A stretch of DNA of 64,000 nucleotides from Rheinheimera hassiensis (GTDB lineage: Bacteria; Pseudomonadota; Gammaproteobacteria; Enterobacterales; Alteromonadaceae): assembly GCF_022436675.1 (NCBI RefSeq), contig NZ_JAKUJZ010000006.1, forward strand, positions 239,546 through 303,545, read 5' to 3'. Position 1 is the stretch's first letter, and each line of letters begins with the position of its first letter. A program made the translations under genes and the position numbers. Shown here piece after piece: positions 44,219 through 54,108 of this stretch. The notes beneath the pieces are model-generated. The model was not told the origin of the DNA and did not search any database. It saw only the letters and a list, made by a program, of their open reading frames with translations.

Positions 44219-46018
44219 TTATTTACCTACTTTCAGAATGGCGAGGAAGGCCTCTTGTGGAACTTCCACATTGCCTACCTGCTTCATGCGTTTTTTACCG
44301 TCTTTTTGCTTTTGCAGCAGCTTTTTCTTCCGGCTGATGTCACCGCCATAACATTTCGCCAGTACGTTTTTACGCATCTGCTTAATGGTGGTGCGGGCAA
44401 TAACGTGGTTACCGATAGCCGCTTGAATAGCGATATCGAACATCTGCCGTGGGATCAGCTCTTTTAATTTTTCTGCCAGTTGCCGGCCACGGCCCTGAGC
44501 AAAATCGATATGGCTGATAATAGCCAGCGCATCAACCCGCTCACTATTAATCAAAATATCTACCCGCTGCATATTCGAGGTTTGAAAGCGCTTAAAGCTA
44601 TAATCCAGCGAAGCATAGCCGCGGCTGGTTGATTTTAAGCGGTCGAAAAAGTCCATTACCACTTCAGCCATCGGCAGCTCATACACCACTGCCACCTGAC
44701 GCCCGTGATAGCTCATATTCATCTGCACACCGCGTTTTTCAATACACAGGGTAATCACATTACCCAAATATTCTTGCGGCACCAGGATATGCGCCTCAAC
44801 AATCGGCTCGCGAATTTCATCAATATCATTTACGGCAGGCAAAGCGCTGGGGTTGTCTACCATTACGGTTTCGCCGTTCTTTTTCAGCACTTCGTACACT
44901 ACTGTTGGTGCCGTGGTAATTAAATCCAGATCGTACTCACGCTCTAAGCGCTCCTGAATAATTTCCATGTGCAGCATGCCAAGGAAACCAATACGGAAAC
45001 CAAAGCCCAGTGCGCCAGAGTTTTCTGGTTCATAAAACAACGATGAGTCATTCAGACTTAGTTTGGCCAACGCATCACGGAAATCTTCGTAATCGTCGCT
45101 CGACACCGGAAACACCCCGGCATATACCTGCGGCTTAATACGCTTAAAGCCCGGTAGCGGTTTTTCGGCACTGTTTTTTGTCAGCGTTAAGGTGTCGCCT
45201 ACCGGCGCACCTTTAATTTCTTTAATACCGGCGATAACAAAACCTACTTCACCGGTTTTCAACTCACCGGTGTTAGTAGCTTTGGGGCTAAATACACCTA
45301 CTTTGTCTACTTCGTAGCTCTGACCGGTAGACATTACTTTAATTTTGTCTTTAGCTTTAATGCTGCCGTGTTTTACCCGCACCAGTGATACTACGCCCTG
45401 ATAGGCATCAAACCAGGAGTCAATAATCAGCGCCTGGGTTGGCTGCTCGGGTTCACCTTCCGGTGGCGGTATCTTCTTAACAATGGTTTCCAGCACATCT
45501 TTTATGCCTAGCCCGGTTTTGGCTGAACATTGCACTGCACCTATGGCTTCAATGCCGATAATATCTTCTATTTCTTCTGCTACACGGTCTGGTTCTGCCT
45601 GTGGCAAATCAATTTTATTCAGTACCGGTAATACTTCTAAATTCATTTCCAGCGCGGTGTAGCAATTTGCCACCGTTTGCGCTTCAACACCCTGACCGGC
45701 ATCCACCACCAGCAGTGCACCTTCGCAGGCCGCCAGCGACCGGCTAACTTCATAAGTAAAGTCAACATGACCAGGTGTATCGATAAAATTCAGCTGATAA
45801 GTATTGCCATCATCAGCCGGGTAATACAGCGTAACACTCTGAGCTTTAATGGTAATACCGCGCTCACGCTCGAGATCCATTGAATCCAGCACCTGCTGCT
45901 GCATTTCACGATCAGATAAACCACCACAATACTGAATTAAACGATCAGACAGCGTCGATTTACCATGGTCGATATGGGCAATAATAGAAAAATTTCTGAT
46001 GTGATTTAGTTTAGGCAT
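44219..46018 (-). CDS. lepA: Elongation factor 4 (LepA)
   Basis: Ribosome-associated translational GTPase. The 599 residues start with [18 protein letters not shown] (G1), then DTPGHVDF (G3) and NKIDLP (G4), and end with the LepA-specific C-terminal domain ([32 protein letters not shown]). An in-frame ATG at 46078 adds 20 residues absent from the family; the ATG at 46018 begins [10 protein letters not shown] and is chosen. Confidence 0.97.
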   Translation of the reverse strand: MPKLNHIRNFSIIAHIDHGKSTLSDRLIQYCGGLSDREMQQQVLDSMDLERERGITIKAQSVTLYYPADDGNTYQLNFIDTPGHVDFTYEVSRSLAACEGALLVVDAGQGVEAQTVANCYTALEMNLEVLPVLNKIDLPQAEPDRVAEEIEDIIGIEAIGAVQCSAKTGLGIKDVLETIVKKIPPPEGEPEQPTQALIIDSWFDAYQGVVSLVRVKHGSIKAKDKIKVMSTGQSYEVDKVGVFSPKATNTGELKTGEVGFVIAGIKEIKGAPVGDTLTLTKNSAEKPLPGFKRIKPQVYAGVFPVSSDDYEDFRDALAKLSLNDSSLFYEPENSGALGFGFRIGFLGMLHMEIIQERLEREYDLDLITTAPTVVYEVLKKNGETVMVDNPSALPAVNDIDEIREPIVEAHILVPQEYLGNVITLCIEKRGVQMNMSYHGRQVAVVYELPMAEVVMDFFDRLKSTSRGYASLDYSFKRFQTSNMQRVDILINSERVDALAIISHIDFAQGRGRQLAEKLKELIPRQMFDIAIQAAIGNHVIARTTIKQMRKNVLAKCYGGDISRKKKLLQKQKDGKKRMKQVGNVEVPQEAFLAILKVGK

Positions 46019-46225
46019 GTTGTCCGCAAAACTGAGGGCGTAACGCAAAGCAGCAAACTCGATAACGACAAGTCGCAACCTCCTGCGCTGACGCGGGTTA
46101 TTCCGAAAATTAGCGCGAATTGTACTCTATCCGGCGGCAGCTTGCTATGTGTTATTCAAAGCGCTGCACTATCGTGCAGGCAAAAGTATTGGCGGTCAAA
46201 GGAGAAAGGAGTTCAGATAAAAGTG

Positions 46226-46681
46226 TTAGGACAACGCGTGTTGTTGTACGCCAAGCGAAGGCAAAACTTCTAAGATTACAATCTGGGTATGTTTTTCCTG
46301 CTGCTGCCCATAACGCCGTGCCAGCATAAAACCACTTACGGTGCCAGCCAGCGCCAGCAGCATAACCCATCCTTCCGCTAAACCCACTGCGTTACCAAGC
46401 AGCGCCAGCAGCAGCAGTAACACTAAAGGTAACAAATATACCATCAGTGCAGCCATGATCAGGCTTTGCTCATTAAGGCCAATTTTAACCTGCTCTCCGG
46501 GTAGTAACGTCAGGGCGGTGGGAACAAAAAAACGTTGCTGTCTGGGTGTCAGGGTTTTCGCTACTATGCCGGTGCCGCAATCATCACTAACGTTGCAGGC
46601 ATTGCAACTGGCAACAGGTGTGCTGGTTAACCAAACCCCGTTGCCCTCGCACGCTGCCACAGTCGCAATTTCTTCTACCAT
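46226..46681 (-). CDS. rseC: RseC family protein (SoxR-reducing/sigma-E associated)
   Basis: A 151-residue inner-membrane protein with four N-terminal cysteines (C11, C26, C29, C35; pattern SCNACNVSDDC) and two hydrophobic segments around residues 70-115. This is the RseC/MucC pattern. In Escherichia coli RseC has a mild effect on sigma-E and is tied to the Rsx complex that reduces SoxR. The start overlaps the rseB stop by one base. Confidence 0.92.
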   Translation of the reverse strand: MVEEIATVAACEGNGVWLTSTPVASCNACNVSDDCGTGIVAKTLTPRQQRFFVPTALTLLPGEQVKIGLNEQSLIMAALMVYLLPLVLLLLLALLGNAVGLAEGWVMLLALAGTVSGFMLARRYGQQQEKHTQIVILEVLPSLGVQQHALS

Positions 46682-47610
46682 CAGTGTACTGCTGCTGCCA
46701 ACTGACGGGCAGTTTCAATACTCACCGGGCCGATAACCGTCACTTCCAGCTGATTACTGGTTTGCACGTAAATCGTAGTGGCACCGTCACGATAAGCCTG
46801 GGTAGGCAATTGTTGTGAATTTTGTACAAAAACCGACACCTGATGCAAACCATCACTTAGCAGCCAATAGCTTAACAAACTGCTTTCAAGCTGTGGAATA
46901 CCTGCCGGGTCAACAACAGGCTGGTATCCTTGCGGCAACCAGTTCAGTTTGTGTCGGGCTTGCGGCGCAGCCTTAGTTGCAGTATCTGCTGGTTGCGGTA
47001 ACTCAGCTGCCATCAGCGCATTTAAGTTCTCCGGCAGTTCAGGGCTAATTTGCATATGAGTAACCAACCAGCGCTCCAGCGCGGTTTGCTGTTCAGATAA
47101 GGTGTCGATACGTAGCGGAAAACCGGTTTCATCGTCCAGCCATAACCAGTAACTGTAACGGCCAGCGTCTTTGGCAGTCAGGCGCAGTAACTGCGCACTA
47201 CGGCCAGACATTACCAAACTGCTGCCCGCAACAGCATTATACAGCCGGGTAATATTGTCTTTTGATTCAAACAGCAATGCCGGTAATTCAGGAATACTGG
47301 CACCCTGAGTAACAAAGGCAGGCCGGTCGGTAAGCAAATAATAAATCTGGCTATCGCGGCGCAGAATATCTACGCCGTTGGTGTCCAGTGGAATAAGGTG
47401 TTCAATTTCCTGCTCAGCGGTGCGGCCATGTATCCAGCGGTAAGTGTCTACTTTACTGCCTTTTAATACCACAAAAGAGGTGTCGAAATTATACTGTTTT
47501 ACCGCATTTTGTACTTTATCAAACAAGGCCCAGGCAGATTGCTCGGCTTGAGCAACCCCGGAAATTACAACCAACACTATGGCACTACAAAAGCCAGCAA
47601 ATCGCATCAT
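46681..47610 (-). CDS. rseB: Periplasmic sigma-E regulator RseB
   Basis: Binds the periplasmic part of RseA and shields it from DegS; also senses off-pathway lipopolysaccharide. The 309-residue protein has a signal peptide (FAGFCSAIVLVVISGVAQA), a MucB-like domain with YNFDTSFVVLKGSKVDTYRW, and a C-terminal domain ending ISIETARQLA-like (here VSIETARQLAAAV). It overlaps rseA by four bases. Confidence 0.94.
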   Translation of the reverse strand: MMRFAGFCSAIVLVVISGVAQAEQSAWALFDKVQNAVKQYNFDTSFVVLKGSKVDTYRWIHGRTAEQEIEHLIPLDTNGVDILRRDSQIYYLLTDRPAFVTQGASIPELPALLFESKDNITRLYNAVAGSSLVMSGRSAQLLRLTAKDAGRYSYWLWLDDETGFPLRIDTLSEQQTALERWLVTHMQISPELPENLNALMAAELPQPADTATKAAPQARHKLNWLPQGYQPVVDPAGIPQLESSLLSYWLLSDGLHQVSVFVQNSQQLPTQAYRDGATTIYVQTSNQLEVTVIGPVSIETARQLAAAVH

Positions 47611-48236
47611 TGTTGCTCGTTTTGATCTTTTCCATCAGCCTTGTTGCTATTGTGATTAGCCTGCTGAGAGTGCTCCATCACCCGTACCTGTTGGCGATGC
47701 GCATTTAACAGCGCCTGCAGGCGTTTTTGTTGCTCCAGCATTGCCTGCTGTTCCTGCTCGGCAAAACGGTCGTTAACGGTGGTCTGACTTAAACTTACCG
47801 GCGTGGCAAAACCGGCTATCGGCTGAGTTTGTAACACAGGTAAAGGTGCAAAAGCATCTTGTTGTGGTGACTGCTGATACTGCTGTACACCAAACACGGC
47901 CATTAGCGCAACACCGGCAGCTACTGCGCCCTGTGCGACAGGCTGTAACCAGCGGCCATTGGCAGCAACTGACACAGTATTACGTAACCGTTTTAATAGG
48001 TTACGATCAGATTGCAACTGATACACCGGCTCATCAGCCAATTGGGCAGCAAAGTTGTCTGCAAAATCAGCCGCTATCGGGCTTTGCGGTTCACGACGTA
48101 ACACAGCACCGATCAAGTGATAGCGTTCAAGCTGGTGTTGCAACTGAGCATCATTAAGCAAGCTGTCCAGCTGTGCTTTACTCAATGGCTGGTTATCACT
48201 GGCAGCAGAGAGCCAATCCTGATTTTCTGACGACAT
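47607..48236 (-). CDS. rseA: Anti-sigma-E factor RseA
   Basis: Membrane anti-sigma factor that holds sigma-E inactive until cut by DegS and RseP. The 209 residues have a cytoplasmic N-terminal domain with PLSKAQLDSLLNDAQLQHQLERYHLIGAVLR, one membrane segment near residues 105-120 (AVAAGVALMAVFGVQQY), and a glutamine-rich periplasmic tail. It lies 41 bp after rpoE. RseP, its protease, is encoded at 10824-12182. Confidence 0.93.
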   Translation of the reverse strand: MSSENQDWLSAASDNQPLSKAQLDSLLNDAQLQHQLERYHLIGAVLRREPQSPIAADFADNFAAQLADEPVYQLQSDRNLLKRLRNTVSVAANGRWLQPVAQGAVAAGVALMAVFGVQQYQQSPQQDAFAPLPVLQTQPIAGFATPVSLSQTTVNDRFAEQEQQAMLEQQKRLQALLNAHRQQVRVMEHSQQANHNSNKADGKDQNEQQ

Positions 48237-48277
48237 AATGTTTCCTGTCTTAAAATTACTGGTTTTTGCCCTGACTG

Positions 48278-48853
48278 CTAGCTTATTAACGGCTTAAGCT
48301 GCAAATCAATTGCCTCACGTGCCCGGAAAATACGGCTTCTGACGGTGCCTATCGGGCATCCCATTACTTCCGCGATTTCTTCATAGCTTAACCCTTCAAG
48401 TTCACGCAGCGTAATAGCAGTGCGAAGTTCGTCGGGCAATTTTTCAATGGTGCTGAACACCACATTACGAATTTCATCGGACAATAACAACTTTTCCGGT
48501 GAATCTTGTTCCTTTAATGCATCGCTGCCTTCAAAATATTCAGCATCTTCAGCATCAACATCGGTTGCCGGCGGCTTACGGCCATTAGCAACCAGATAAT
48601 TCTTAGCACTGTTTACCGCAATACGGTAAAGCCAGGTATAAAACGCGCTTTCGCCACGAAACCCCGGGATAGCCCTATAGGCTTTAATAAAGGCTTCCTG
48701 CGCGACATCTGCTACGTCTCCGTGGTTAGAGACATAACGGGAAATTAAGTTCGCAATCCGGTGCTGATATTTTCGCACCAATACATTAAACGCCGCTTTA
48801 TCGCCTTGTTGTACACGCTGGACAATCTGCCAGTCCAATTCTTGCTCGCTCAT
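48278..48853 (-). CDS. rpoE: RNA polymerase sigma factor RpoE (sigma-E)
   Basis: Envelope-stress sigma factor. From the ATG at 48853 the protein is 191 residues, the same as Escherichia coli RpoE, beginning MSEQELDWQIVQRVQQGDKA. It has region 2 (DVADVAQEAFIKAYRAI) and region 4 (LSYEEIAEVMGCPIGTVRSRI). The open frame extends upstream to 49090, overlapping nadB on the other strand, but that part is not family-like. Confidence 0.97.
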   Translation of the reverse strand: MSEQELDWQIVQRVQQGDKAAFNVLVRKYQHRIANLISRYVSNHGDVADVAQEAFIKAYRAIPGFRGESAFYTWLYRIAVNSAKNYLVANGRKPPATDVDAEDAEYFEGSDALKEQDSPEKLLLSDEIRNVVFSTIEKLPDELRTAITLRELEGLSYEEIAEVMGCPIGTVRSRIFRAREAIDLQLKPLIS

Positions 48854-48915
48854 ATCCGAGCTGATCCCCTGTAATACTAATCGTTCTATTAACTGGCGCT
48901 GGTCTAGCGTATTGC

Positions 48916-48943
48916 TATGACTCTGCTGCACAGAAATAGTTCT
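48916..48943 (-). promoter_or_regulatory. Sigma-E-like promoter upstream of rpoE
   Basis: Minus strand: AGAACTA (48937-48943), exactly 16 bp, then TCATA (48916-48920). This fits the sigma-E pattern GGAACTT-N16-TC(A/T)rA imperfectly (five of seven at -35) and lies about 63 bp before the rpoE ATG. Self-activation of rpoE is established in relatives; use of this site is inferred. Confidence 0.42.
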
Positions 48944-49001
48944 GCTAAGTTTGGCAAAAAAGCTACAATAGCCCGACATTGACTGATGGCAAGTGTATCG
49001 C

Positions 49002-50612
49002 ATGACGCAAGCAAAAGAATATCTCTGTGATGTATTAATTATCGGCAGCGGCGCTGCCGGATTGTCGCTGGCGCTGCAACTGGCAGACAAAGCCCGTGTG
49101 CTGGTACTCAGTAAAGGCCCGCTTCGCGAGGGCTCAACGCTATATGCTCAGGGAGGCATAGCTGCTGTGTTTGATGAAAACGACAGTATTGCATCGCATG
49201 TTGATGACACCCTGATAGCCGGTGCCGGCCTTTGTGACGAAGCCGCTGTGCAGTTTACCGCCGGCAATGCCAAAGCTGCGATGGAATGGCTGATTGCTCA
49301 GGGCGTGCCGTTTGATCAGTATAAAGATGAAGACGGCAGCCTGAAGTATCACCTAACCCGTGAGGGGGGCCACAGCCACCGGCGTATTTTGCATGCTGCC
49401 GACGCCACCGGCCAGGCCGTACAGATCACCTTAGTAGATCAGGTTAAAACCCATCCGAATATTCAGCTGCTGGAAAACTACAACGCTATCGACTTAATTA
49501 ACGGCCGTAAAATTGGCCGTGAGCCAAAGCGCTGTTATGGCGCTTACGTCTGGAATAAAGATGCCGCCAAAGTAGAGCTGGTGCGGGCCCGCTTTATTGC
49601 ATTAGCTACCGGTGGTGCCAGCAAGGTGTATCTGTACACCAGCAACCCCGATGTTGCCAGCGGCGATGGCATAGCCATGGCCTGGCGCGCCGGTTGTCGC
49701 GTCGCCAATATGGAATTTAACCAGTTTCACCCCACCAGTTTGTATCATCCGGATGCACCAAATTTTTTAATTACTGAAGCCATGCGCGGTGAAGGTGCTT
49801 ATTTAAAACGGCCGGATGGCAGCCGCTTTATGCCGGATTTTGACGAGCGCGCTGAACTCGCACCGCGCGATATCGTCGCCCGCGCTATCGACTATGAAAT
49901 GAAACGTCTTGGCGCCAACTGTGTTTATCTGGATATCAGCCACAAACCGAAAGACTTCGTTATTGAGCACTTCCCTACCATTTATGCCAAATGCTTAAGC
50001 GTGGGTATTGATATCACCCGCCAACCCATTCCGGTGGTGCCGGCAGCGCACTACACTTGCGGTGGCGTAATGACCAACTTAAATGGCCAGACTGATATTG
50101 ATAACCTGTATGCCATTGGTGAAGTGGCCTACACCGGCTTGCACGGCGCTAACCGTATGGCCAGTAATTCGCTACTTGAATGTGTAGTGTTTGCGCAGGC
50201 TGCGGCCAGCCACATACTGGCAGAATTAGATAGCAGCAGCGAGCTGCCGGTATTGCCACCGTGGGATGACAGCCGTGTCAGCGATTCAGACGAAGAAGTG
50301 GTGATTACCCACAACTGGCACGAGCTGCGGTTATTTATGTGGGATTACGTTGGCATAGTGCGCACCAACAAACGGCTGGAACGTGCACTGCACCGGGTTG
50401 AGTTACTGCAGCGGGAAATTCGAGAGTATTACAGCAATTTTCGTGTCAGCCATAATTTACTGGAGCTGCGTAATCTGGTGCAGGTAGCCGAGCTGATTAT
50501 CCACTGCGCGCTGCAGCGTAAAGAAAGCCGGGGCCTGCATTATAACTTGGACTACCCGGACACCCAGCCCGACAGCAAGCCAACTGTACTTACACCCAAC
50601 GCCAGCGTTTAA
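49002..50612 (+). CDS. nadB: L-aspartate oxidase
   Basis: FAD enzyme that makes iminoaspartate for NAD synthesis. The 536 residues show the FAD loop [42 protein letters not shown] and [16 protein letters not shown]. The start is the ATG at 49002 rather than a GTG nine bases earlier; neither has a strong ribosome-binding site. It diverges from rpoE, as in many gammaproteobacteria. Confidence 0.97.
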   Translation: MTQAKEYLCDVLIIGSGAAGLSLALQLADKARVLVLSKGPLREGSTLYAQGGIAAVFDENDSIASHVDDTLIAGAGLCDEAAVQFTAGNAKAAMEWLIAQGVPFDQYKDEDGSLKYHLTREGGHSHRRILHAADATGQAVQITLVDQVKTHPNIQLLENYNAIDLINGRKIGREPKRCYGAYVWNKDAAKVELVRARFIALATGGASKVYLYTSNPDVASGDGIAMAWRAGCRVANMEFNQFHPTSLYHPDAPNFLITEAMRGEGAYLKRPDGSRFMPDFDERAELAPRDIVARAIDYEMKRLGANCVYLDISHKPKDFVIEHFPTIYAKCLSVGIDITRQPIPVVPAAHYTCGGVMTNLNGQTDIDNLYAIGEVAYTGLHGANRMASNSLLECVVFAQAAASHILAELDSSSELPVLPPWDDSRVSDSDEEVVITHNWHELRLFMWDYVGIVRTNKRLERALHRVELLQREIREYYSNFRVSHNLLELRNLVQVAELIIHCALQRKESRGLHYNLDYPDTQPDSKPTVLTPNASV

Positions 50613-50627
50613 AAGCTACGGCTTAGG

Positions 50628-51056
50628 CTATACGCCAGAGCCTGACTGCCAGTTTTGCTGGCTGATGGCTCTGGCCAACGCCCGAAACTGTGTCTCTGAG
50701 CATTGATCAGCAAAAATCCACTTACGGTAGCAGCGCTGATCGGTATCGGCCTGCCACTGCAGCCGCAGCATATGCTGGCTAACCAAGCCACCGGGCAACA
50801 ACCTGCCAGGTGGTAAGGGGCTGTTAAACCAGTGTAGTTGGCTGTTATCGGTTATGGTTAGCGTGGCACTGTACCGCAGTTGTTGCAAAACACCGTACCA
50901 GTGCCAGTAAAATAGTGGCAATACCAAGGCCACCAATATAACCCCGGTGCTGCCCAGCGGAGTGACAGCCAATACCAGCACCGGCAGTGCCGCCAGCAGC
51001 ATCATGCCACGCTGACACCAACGGCTGGCCGACAAACTGAGGTTATACGCGGACAC
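50628..51056 (-). CDS. ygfX: YgfX-like membrane protein
   Basis: A 142-residue protein with two membrane segments (about residues 18-50) followed by a soluble tail containing LHWFNSPLPPGRLLPGG and a C-terminal KWIFADQCSETQFRALAR. It overlaps the 3' end of sdhE by 14 bp. In Escherichia coli ygfX (cptA) pairs with sdhE (ygfY, cptB); the claim there that the pair is a toxin-antitoxin system is disputed. The assignment rests mainly on position and topology, as sequence in this family is weak. Confidence 0.78.
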   Translation of the reverse strand: MSAYNLSLSASRWCQRGMMLLAALPVLVLAVTPLGSTGVILVALVLPLFYWHWYGVLQQLRYSATLTITDNSQLHWFNSPLPPGRLLPGGLVSQHMLRLQWQADTDQRCYRKWIFADQCSETQFRALARAISQQNWQSGSGV

Positions 51057-51294
51057 GATCCAGAATAACCTGGATCAACGCCTGAATAGCCGCATCAGAC
51101 GATTTGGCATGGCCCATAAACCAGGAAAATAAGTCTGGATCATCGCAGGCCAGTAAACGCTCAAAATCCTGCTTTTGCTGCAGTGTCAGCGCGTCATAAC
51201 CGTCTTCAACAAAAGGGGCCAGTAATACATCAAGCTCCAGCATGCCGCGACGGCACGCCCAGCGTAATCTTGGTTTAATCATTAACTCTGCCAT
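51043..51294 (-). CDS. sdhE: FAD assembly factor SdhE
   Basis: Helps attach FAD covalently to succinate dehydrogenase and fumarate reductase flavoproteins. The 83-residue protein contains the RGxxE motif (RRGMLELD; R16, G17, E20) that is essential in this family, and DLFSWFMGH near the C terminus. An in-frame ATG at 51369 lies upstream, but the ATG at 51294 follows AAAGGA and gives the usual length. It diverges from ygfZ, another conserved neighbour. Confidence 0.95.
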   Translation of the reverse strand: MAELMIKPRLRWACRRGMLELDVLLAPFVEDGYDALTLQQKQDFERLLACDDPDLFSWFMGHAKSSDAAIQALIQVILDRVRV

Positions 51295-51445
51295 ATGTTT
51301 CCTTTGCAAATAGCGCTTTGATATATCGATCCCGACAGGATAGCCGCTGATTCTAACAAAAATTAGCAAACGGGGTTGAGCTTTTCCGGCTTTCCCCCAA
51401 TGATAGCAATATTCGTTTTAATACTGAGCTTCGCTACGGCACACT

Positions 51446-52414
51446 ATGCATACTTCCTGGTTAACAGCAGAACAATACGCCGCATTGTCCACTCAGGTTC
51501 AGGGCGCTTTTATTTCACCGCTACCGGCATTTGAAAGCCTGTTGATAAGCGGGCCCGACAACCGCAAATATTTGCAGGGCCAAACCACCTGCGATCTGGA
51601 TCAGCTAAACGACAATAATTTTCTGCACGGTGCCCACTGTGACGCCAAGGGTAAAATGTGGTCACAATTTTATCTGGTCAGCCATGCGCAGCAGCTTATC
51701 AGTATTGCCTTTCGCGACGAACTTAACGCCTCTGGCGCGCAGTGGAAAAAATTTGGCGTTTTTTCTAAAGTCAGTTTCGAAGCAGGTCAGCAGCACTTCG
51801 CCGTATTTGGTCTGGGTGGCGAAAATGCAGCAACATTGATCTCGCAGCTGGGCTTTACCCTACCACAGCGCGGCGAACTTGCCCGGCACAACAATGCCTT
51901 ATTGCTGGCATTGGCTGCCGACCATTTTATGCTGCTGTTGCCTGTAGCAGAAGCCCAGCAGCTAATGCAGCAAAAACTGCCCTTTGCCGCACCTAACGTC
52001 TGGTTGGCACAGCATATTCAGCATGGTTTTAGTTATCTGGAACAGGGTTTAATTGGCGAATTTGTGCCGCAAATGCTTAACTTACAAGCATTAGATGCCA
52101 TTAGTTTTACCAAAGGCTGCTATATCGGCCAGGAAACAGTGGCCCGGCTGAAATACCGTGGCGGTAATAAAAGAGCCGCGTACATTTTAACAGCCGACAC
52201 AGACGAAGTGCCAAAAGCTGGCACTGATATAGAAATTCAACTAGGTGAGAACTGGCGCCGGAGCGGCCAGGTTGTCAATGCAGCAAACATTCATAACCAA
52301 TTATGGTTAATTGCGGTATTACCTAACGACATAACACCGGCAGACTCATTACGGCTTAGCAGCGACAGTGCCCCGGCACTTCGCATAGTGCCGTTACCTT
52401 ACTCGCTAAATTAA
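51446..52414 (+). CDS. ygfZ: tRNA-modifying protein YgfZ
   Basis: Folate-dependent protein needed for some iron-sulfur enzymes such as MiaB. The 322-residue GcvT-like protein has the diagnostic KGCYIGQE motif (about residue 226-233) with its conserved cysteine, and KYLQGQTTCDLDQL near the start. The neighbours sdhE and nadB also serve flavin or iron-sulfur metabolism. Confidence 0.94.
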   Translation: MHTSWLTAEQYAALSTQVQGAFISPLPAFESLLISGPDNRKYLQGQTTCDLDQLNDNNFLHGAHCDAKGKMWSQFYLVSHAQQLISIAFRDELNASGAQWKKFGVFSKVSFEAGQQHFAVFGLGGENAATLISQLGFTLPQRGELARHNNALLLALAADHFMLLLPVAEAQQLMQQKLPFAAPNVWLAQHIQHGFSYLEQGLIGEFVPQMLNLQALDAISFTKGCYIGQETVARLKYRGGNKRAAYILTADTDEVPKAGTDIEIQLGENWRRSGQVVNAANIHNQLWLIAVLPNDITPADSLRLSSDSAPALRIVPLPYSLN

Positions 52415-52424
52415 AGAGGTTTTC

Positions 52425-52910
52425 ATGACCATATCTCAGGACAAAGTTGTCGCCATGCACTACACCGTTACCGATCCACAAGGTAACGAACTGGATTCTT
52501 CCGTTGGCGGCGAGCCTTTAGTCTTCTTATTTGGCCACGGTTCACTTATTCCGGGTTTAGAGCAGGCGTTAACCGGCAAAGCCGCCGGTGACAAATTTAA
52601 AGCCGATATTGCAGCTGCAGAGGCTTATGGCGAGCGCCATGATGCACTCACGCAGGCCGTACCAAAAACCATGTTTGAAGGTATGGACGTTGCCGTGGGT
52701 ATGCGTTTTCGTGCCGCCGGCCCGGATGGCCGTGAGCAATCGGTTATCGTGCTGGAAGTAACCGAAGATGAAGTCGTGGTTGATGGTAACCACCCGTTAT
52801 CTGGTATCGATTTGAGCTTTGACGTTGAAGTACTGCTGGTACGTGATGCCACCGAAGAAGAACTCAGCCATGGCCATGTGCATGGCATAGATGGCCACGC
52901 CGGTCACTAA
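52425..52910 (+). CDS. FKBP-type peptidyl-prolyl isomerase, SlyD-like
   Basis: A 161-residue isomerase and chaperone. The FKBP domain (HYTVTDPQGNELDSS, GHGSLIPGLEQALTG) is interrupted by an insert-in-flap domain, and the tail is histidine-rich (HGHVHGIDGHAGH), the metal-binding feature of SlyD. The tail is shorter than in Escherichia coli SlyD. AGAGG precedes the ATG, 10 bp after ygfZ, so it is probably co-transcribed with it. Confidence 0.9.
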   Translation: MTISQDKVVAMHYTVTDPQGNELDSSVGGEPLVFLFGHGSLIPGLEQALTGKAAGDKFKADIAAAEAYGERHDALTQAVPKTMFEGMDVAVGMRFRAAGPDGREQSVIVLEVTEDEVVVDGNHPLSGIDLSFDVEVLLVRDATEEELSHGHVHGIDGHAGH

Positions 52911-52926
52911 TAAGCTACACCTAAAA

Positions 52927-52946
52927 GCCGGCCGGTAAAGGCCGGC
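52927..52946. terminator. Hairpin after the SlyD-like gene
   Basis: A seven-base GC stem GCCGGCC/GGCCGGC with a six-base loop, 17 bp past the stop. There is no T run on the plus strand, so it may be an mRNA-stabilising 3' stem rather than a true terminator. Confidence 0.4.
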
Positions 52947-53085
52947 AACTCCTGCCAACAGCGGTTACTTTTTCCTTCAGCATTTACCCTGCTTAACGGC
53001 AAAAAACTTAATTCAGATCAAGCCCCACTTTGGCGAATTGCATTGCGCCGGTTAGTAACAGCCCATTAGCACCTGCAGTAAATTC

Positions 53086-53114
53086 TTGACACTGAGCGCA
53101 AAGCCACATATTTT
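53086..53114 (+). promoter_or_regulatory. Sigma-70 promoter for the M23-bactofilin pair
   Basis: A perfect -35 TTGACA (53086-53091), a 17 bp spacer, and -10 TATTTT (53109-53114). The start would fall near 53121, giving a short leader of about 37 nt before the M23 gene. This is the only good promoter in the 247 bp gap. Confidence 0.55.
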
Positions 53115-53157
53115 TACCGACTGTCAGAATTTTTTCCATTGAGAGCGACCGGCCTGA

Positions 53158-54108
53158 ATGAAAGATCGTATTATCATTTCTGTCTCAACCATCAATGGGA
53201 CCCGCCATTTTAATGTCAGCAAACTGTTTAAACGCAACGCCGTTATAGCTATGTGGGCCATGCTGTTTGGCCTGATCATTACCGCTGCGGTTATAGATTA
53301 CCTGCTGCGCACCGTAGATAAAAGCCAGCACCAGCGTACTGCGCTTACCGAACAAGCCGCCAGCCTGCGGGCAGAAATTGATTTGCTGAACAACAGCAAA
53401 CAGCAATTGGAGCTTGAGCTAAACACCAAACAAGACGAAATGCTGCAGGTAGTAAACCGCGTTGGCGAAATAGAACTGGCACTGGGATTAGAGCAGCAAT
53501 ATCCGCAAAATTTAGAAAACCGGCTTGATACTGCCAGCGTTAACTCGGCTGCACGCCTGGCGATGCTGCAACTGGTACCTAACGGTTCACCGCTGGAGTT
53601 CAGGCGCCGCTCGTCACGCTTTGGTGTACGCGAACACCCTATTATTGGCAAACAGCAGCACCACAAAGGGGTAGATTTATCCGCTAGCCGCGGCACGCCT
53701 ATTTATGCACCGGCTGATGGCGTGGTTGAAGTTGTCCGGCCGAATAAACAAGGCTACGGCAATCTGTTAAAAATCCGCCATGCGTTTGGTTTTTCAACCC
53801 TTTATGCACATCTGGACTCTTTTAAAGTAAAAAGTGGCCACTTTGTACATAAAGGCGAGCTAATCGCCACCTCAGGCAATACCGGTTTATCTACCGCACC
53901 GCATCTACATTACGAAGTACATTTCCTTGATCGGGCACTTAATCCACAAAGCTTTATGGACTGGGATGCCACTAATTTCGATCTGGTGTTTGAGAAGGAA
54001 AGGAGCATTAAATGGGATTCTTTAGTCAGCATGCTGGAAACCAAGGCAAGCACGCAGTTACAACTGTCGTTGCACAAGGATGCACAGTTAACGGCAGTCT
54101 CCGACTAA
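53158..54108 (+). CDS. M23 family membrane-anchored peptidoglycan endopeptidase
   Basis: A 316-residue protein with one N-terminal membrane segment (about 28-50), a coiled coil (about 55-110), and a LytM/M23 domain with the zinc ligands H169 and D173 in HHKGVDLS and H251 in HLHYEVH. All catalytic residues are present, so it should be an active cell-wall endopeptidase rather than an EnvC-type activator. It overlaps the bactofilin gene by 97 bp. M23 enzymes paired with bactofilins shape curved or helical cells in other bacteria (Csd1 with CcmA in Helicobacter). Confidence 0.9.
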   Translation: MKDRIIISVSTINGTRHFNVSKLFKRNAVIAMWAMLFGLIITAAVIDYLLRTVDKSQHQRTALTEQAASLRAEIDLLNNSKQQLELELNTKQDEMLQVVNRVGEIELALGLEQQYPQNLENRLDTASVNSAARLAMLQLVPNGSPLEFRRRSSRFGVREHPIIGKQQHHKGVDLSASRGTPIYAPADGVVEVVRPNKQGYGNLLKIRHAFGFSTLYAHLDSFKVKSGHFVHKGELIATSGNTGLSTAPHLHYEVHFLDRALNPQSFMDWDATNFDLVFEKERSIKWDSLVSMLETKASTQLQLSLHKDAQLTAVSD

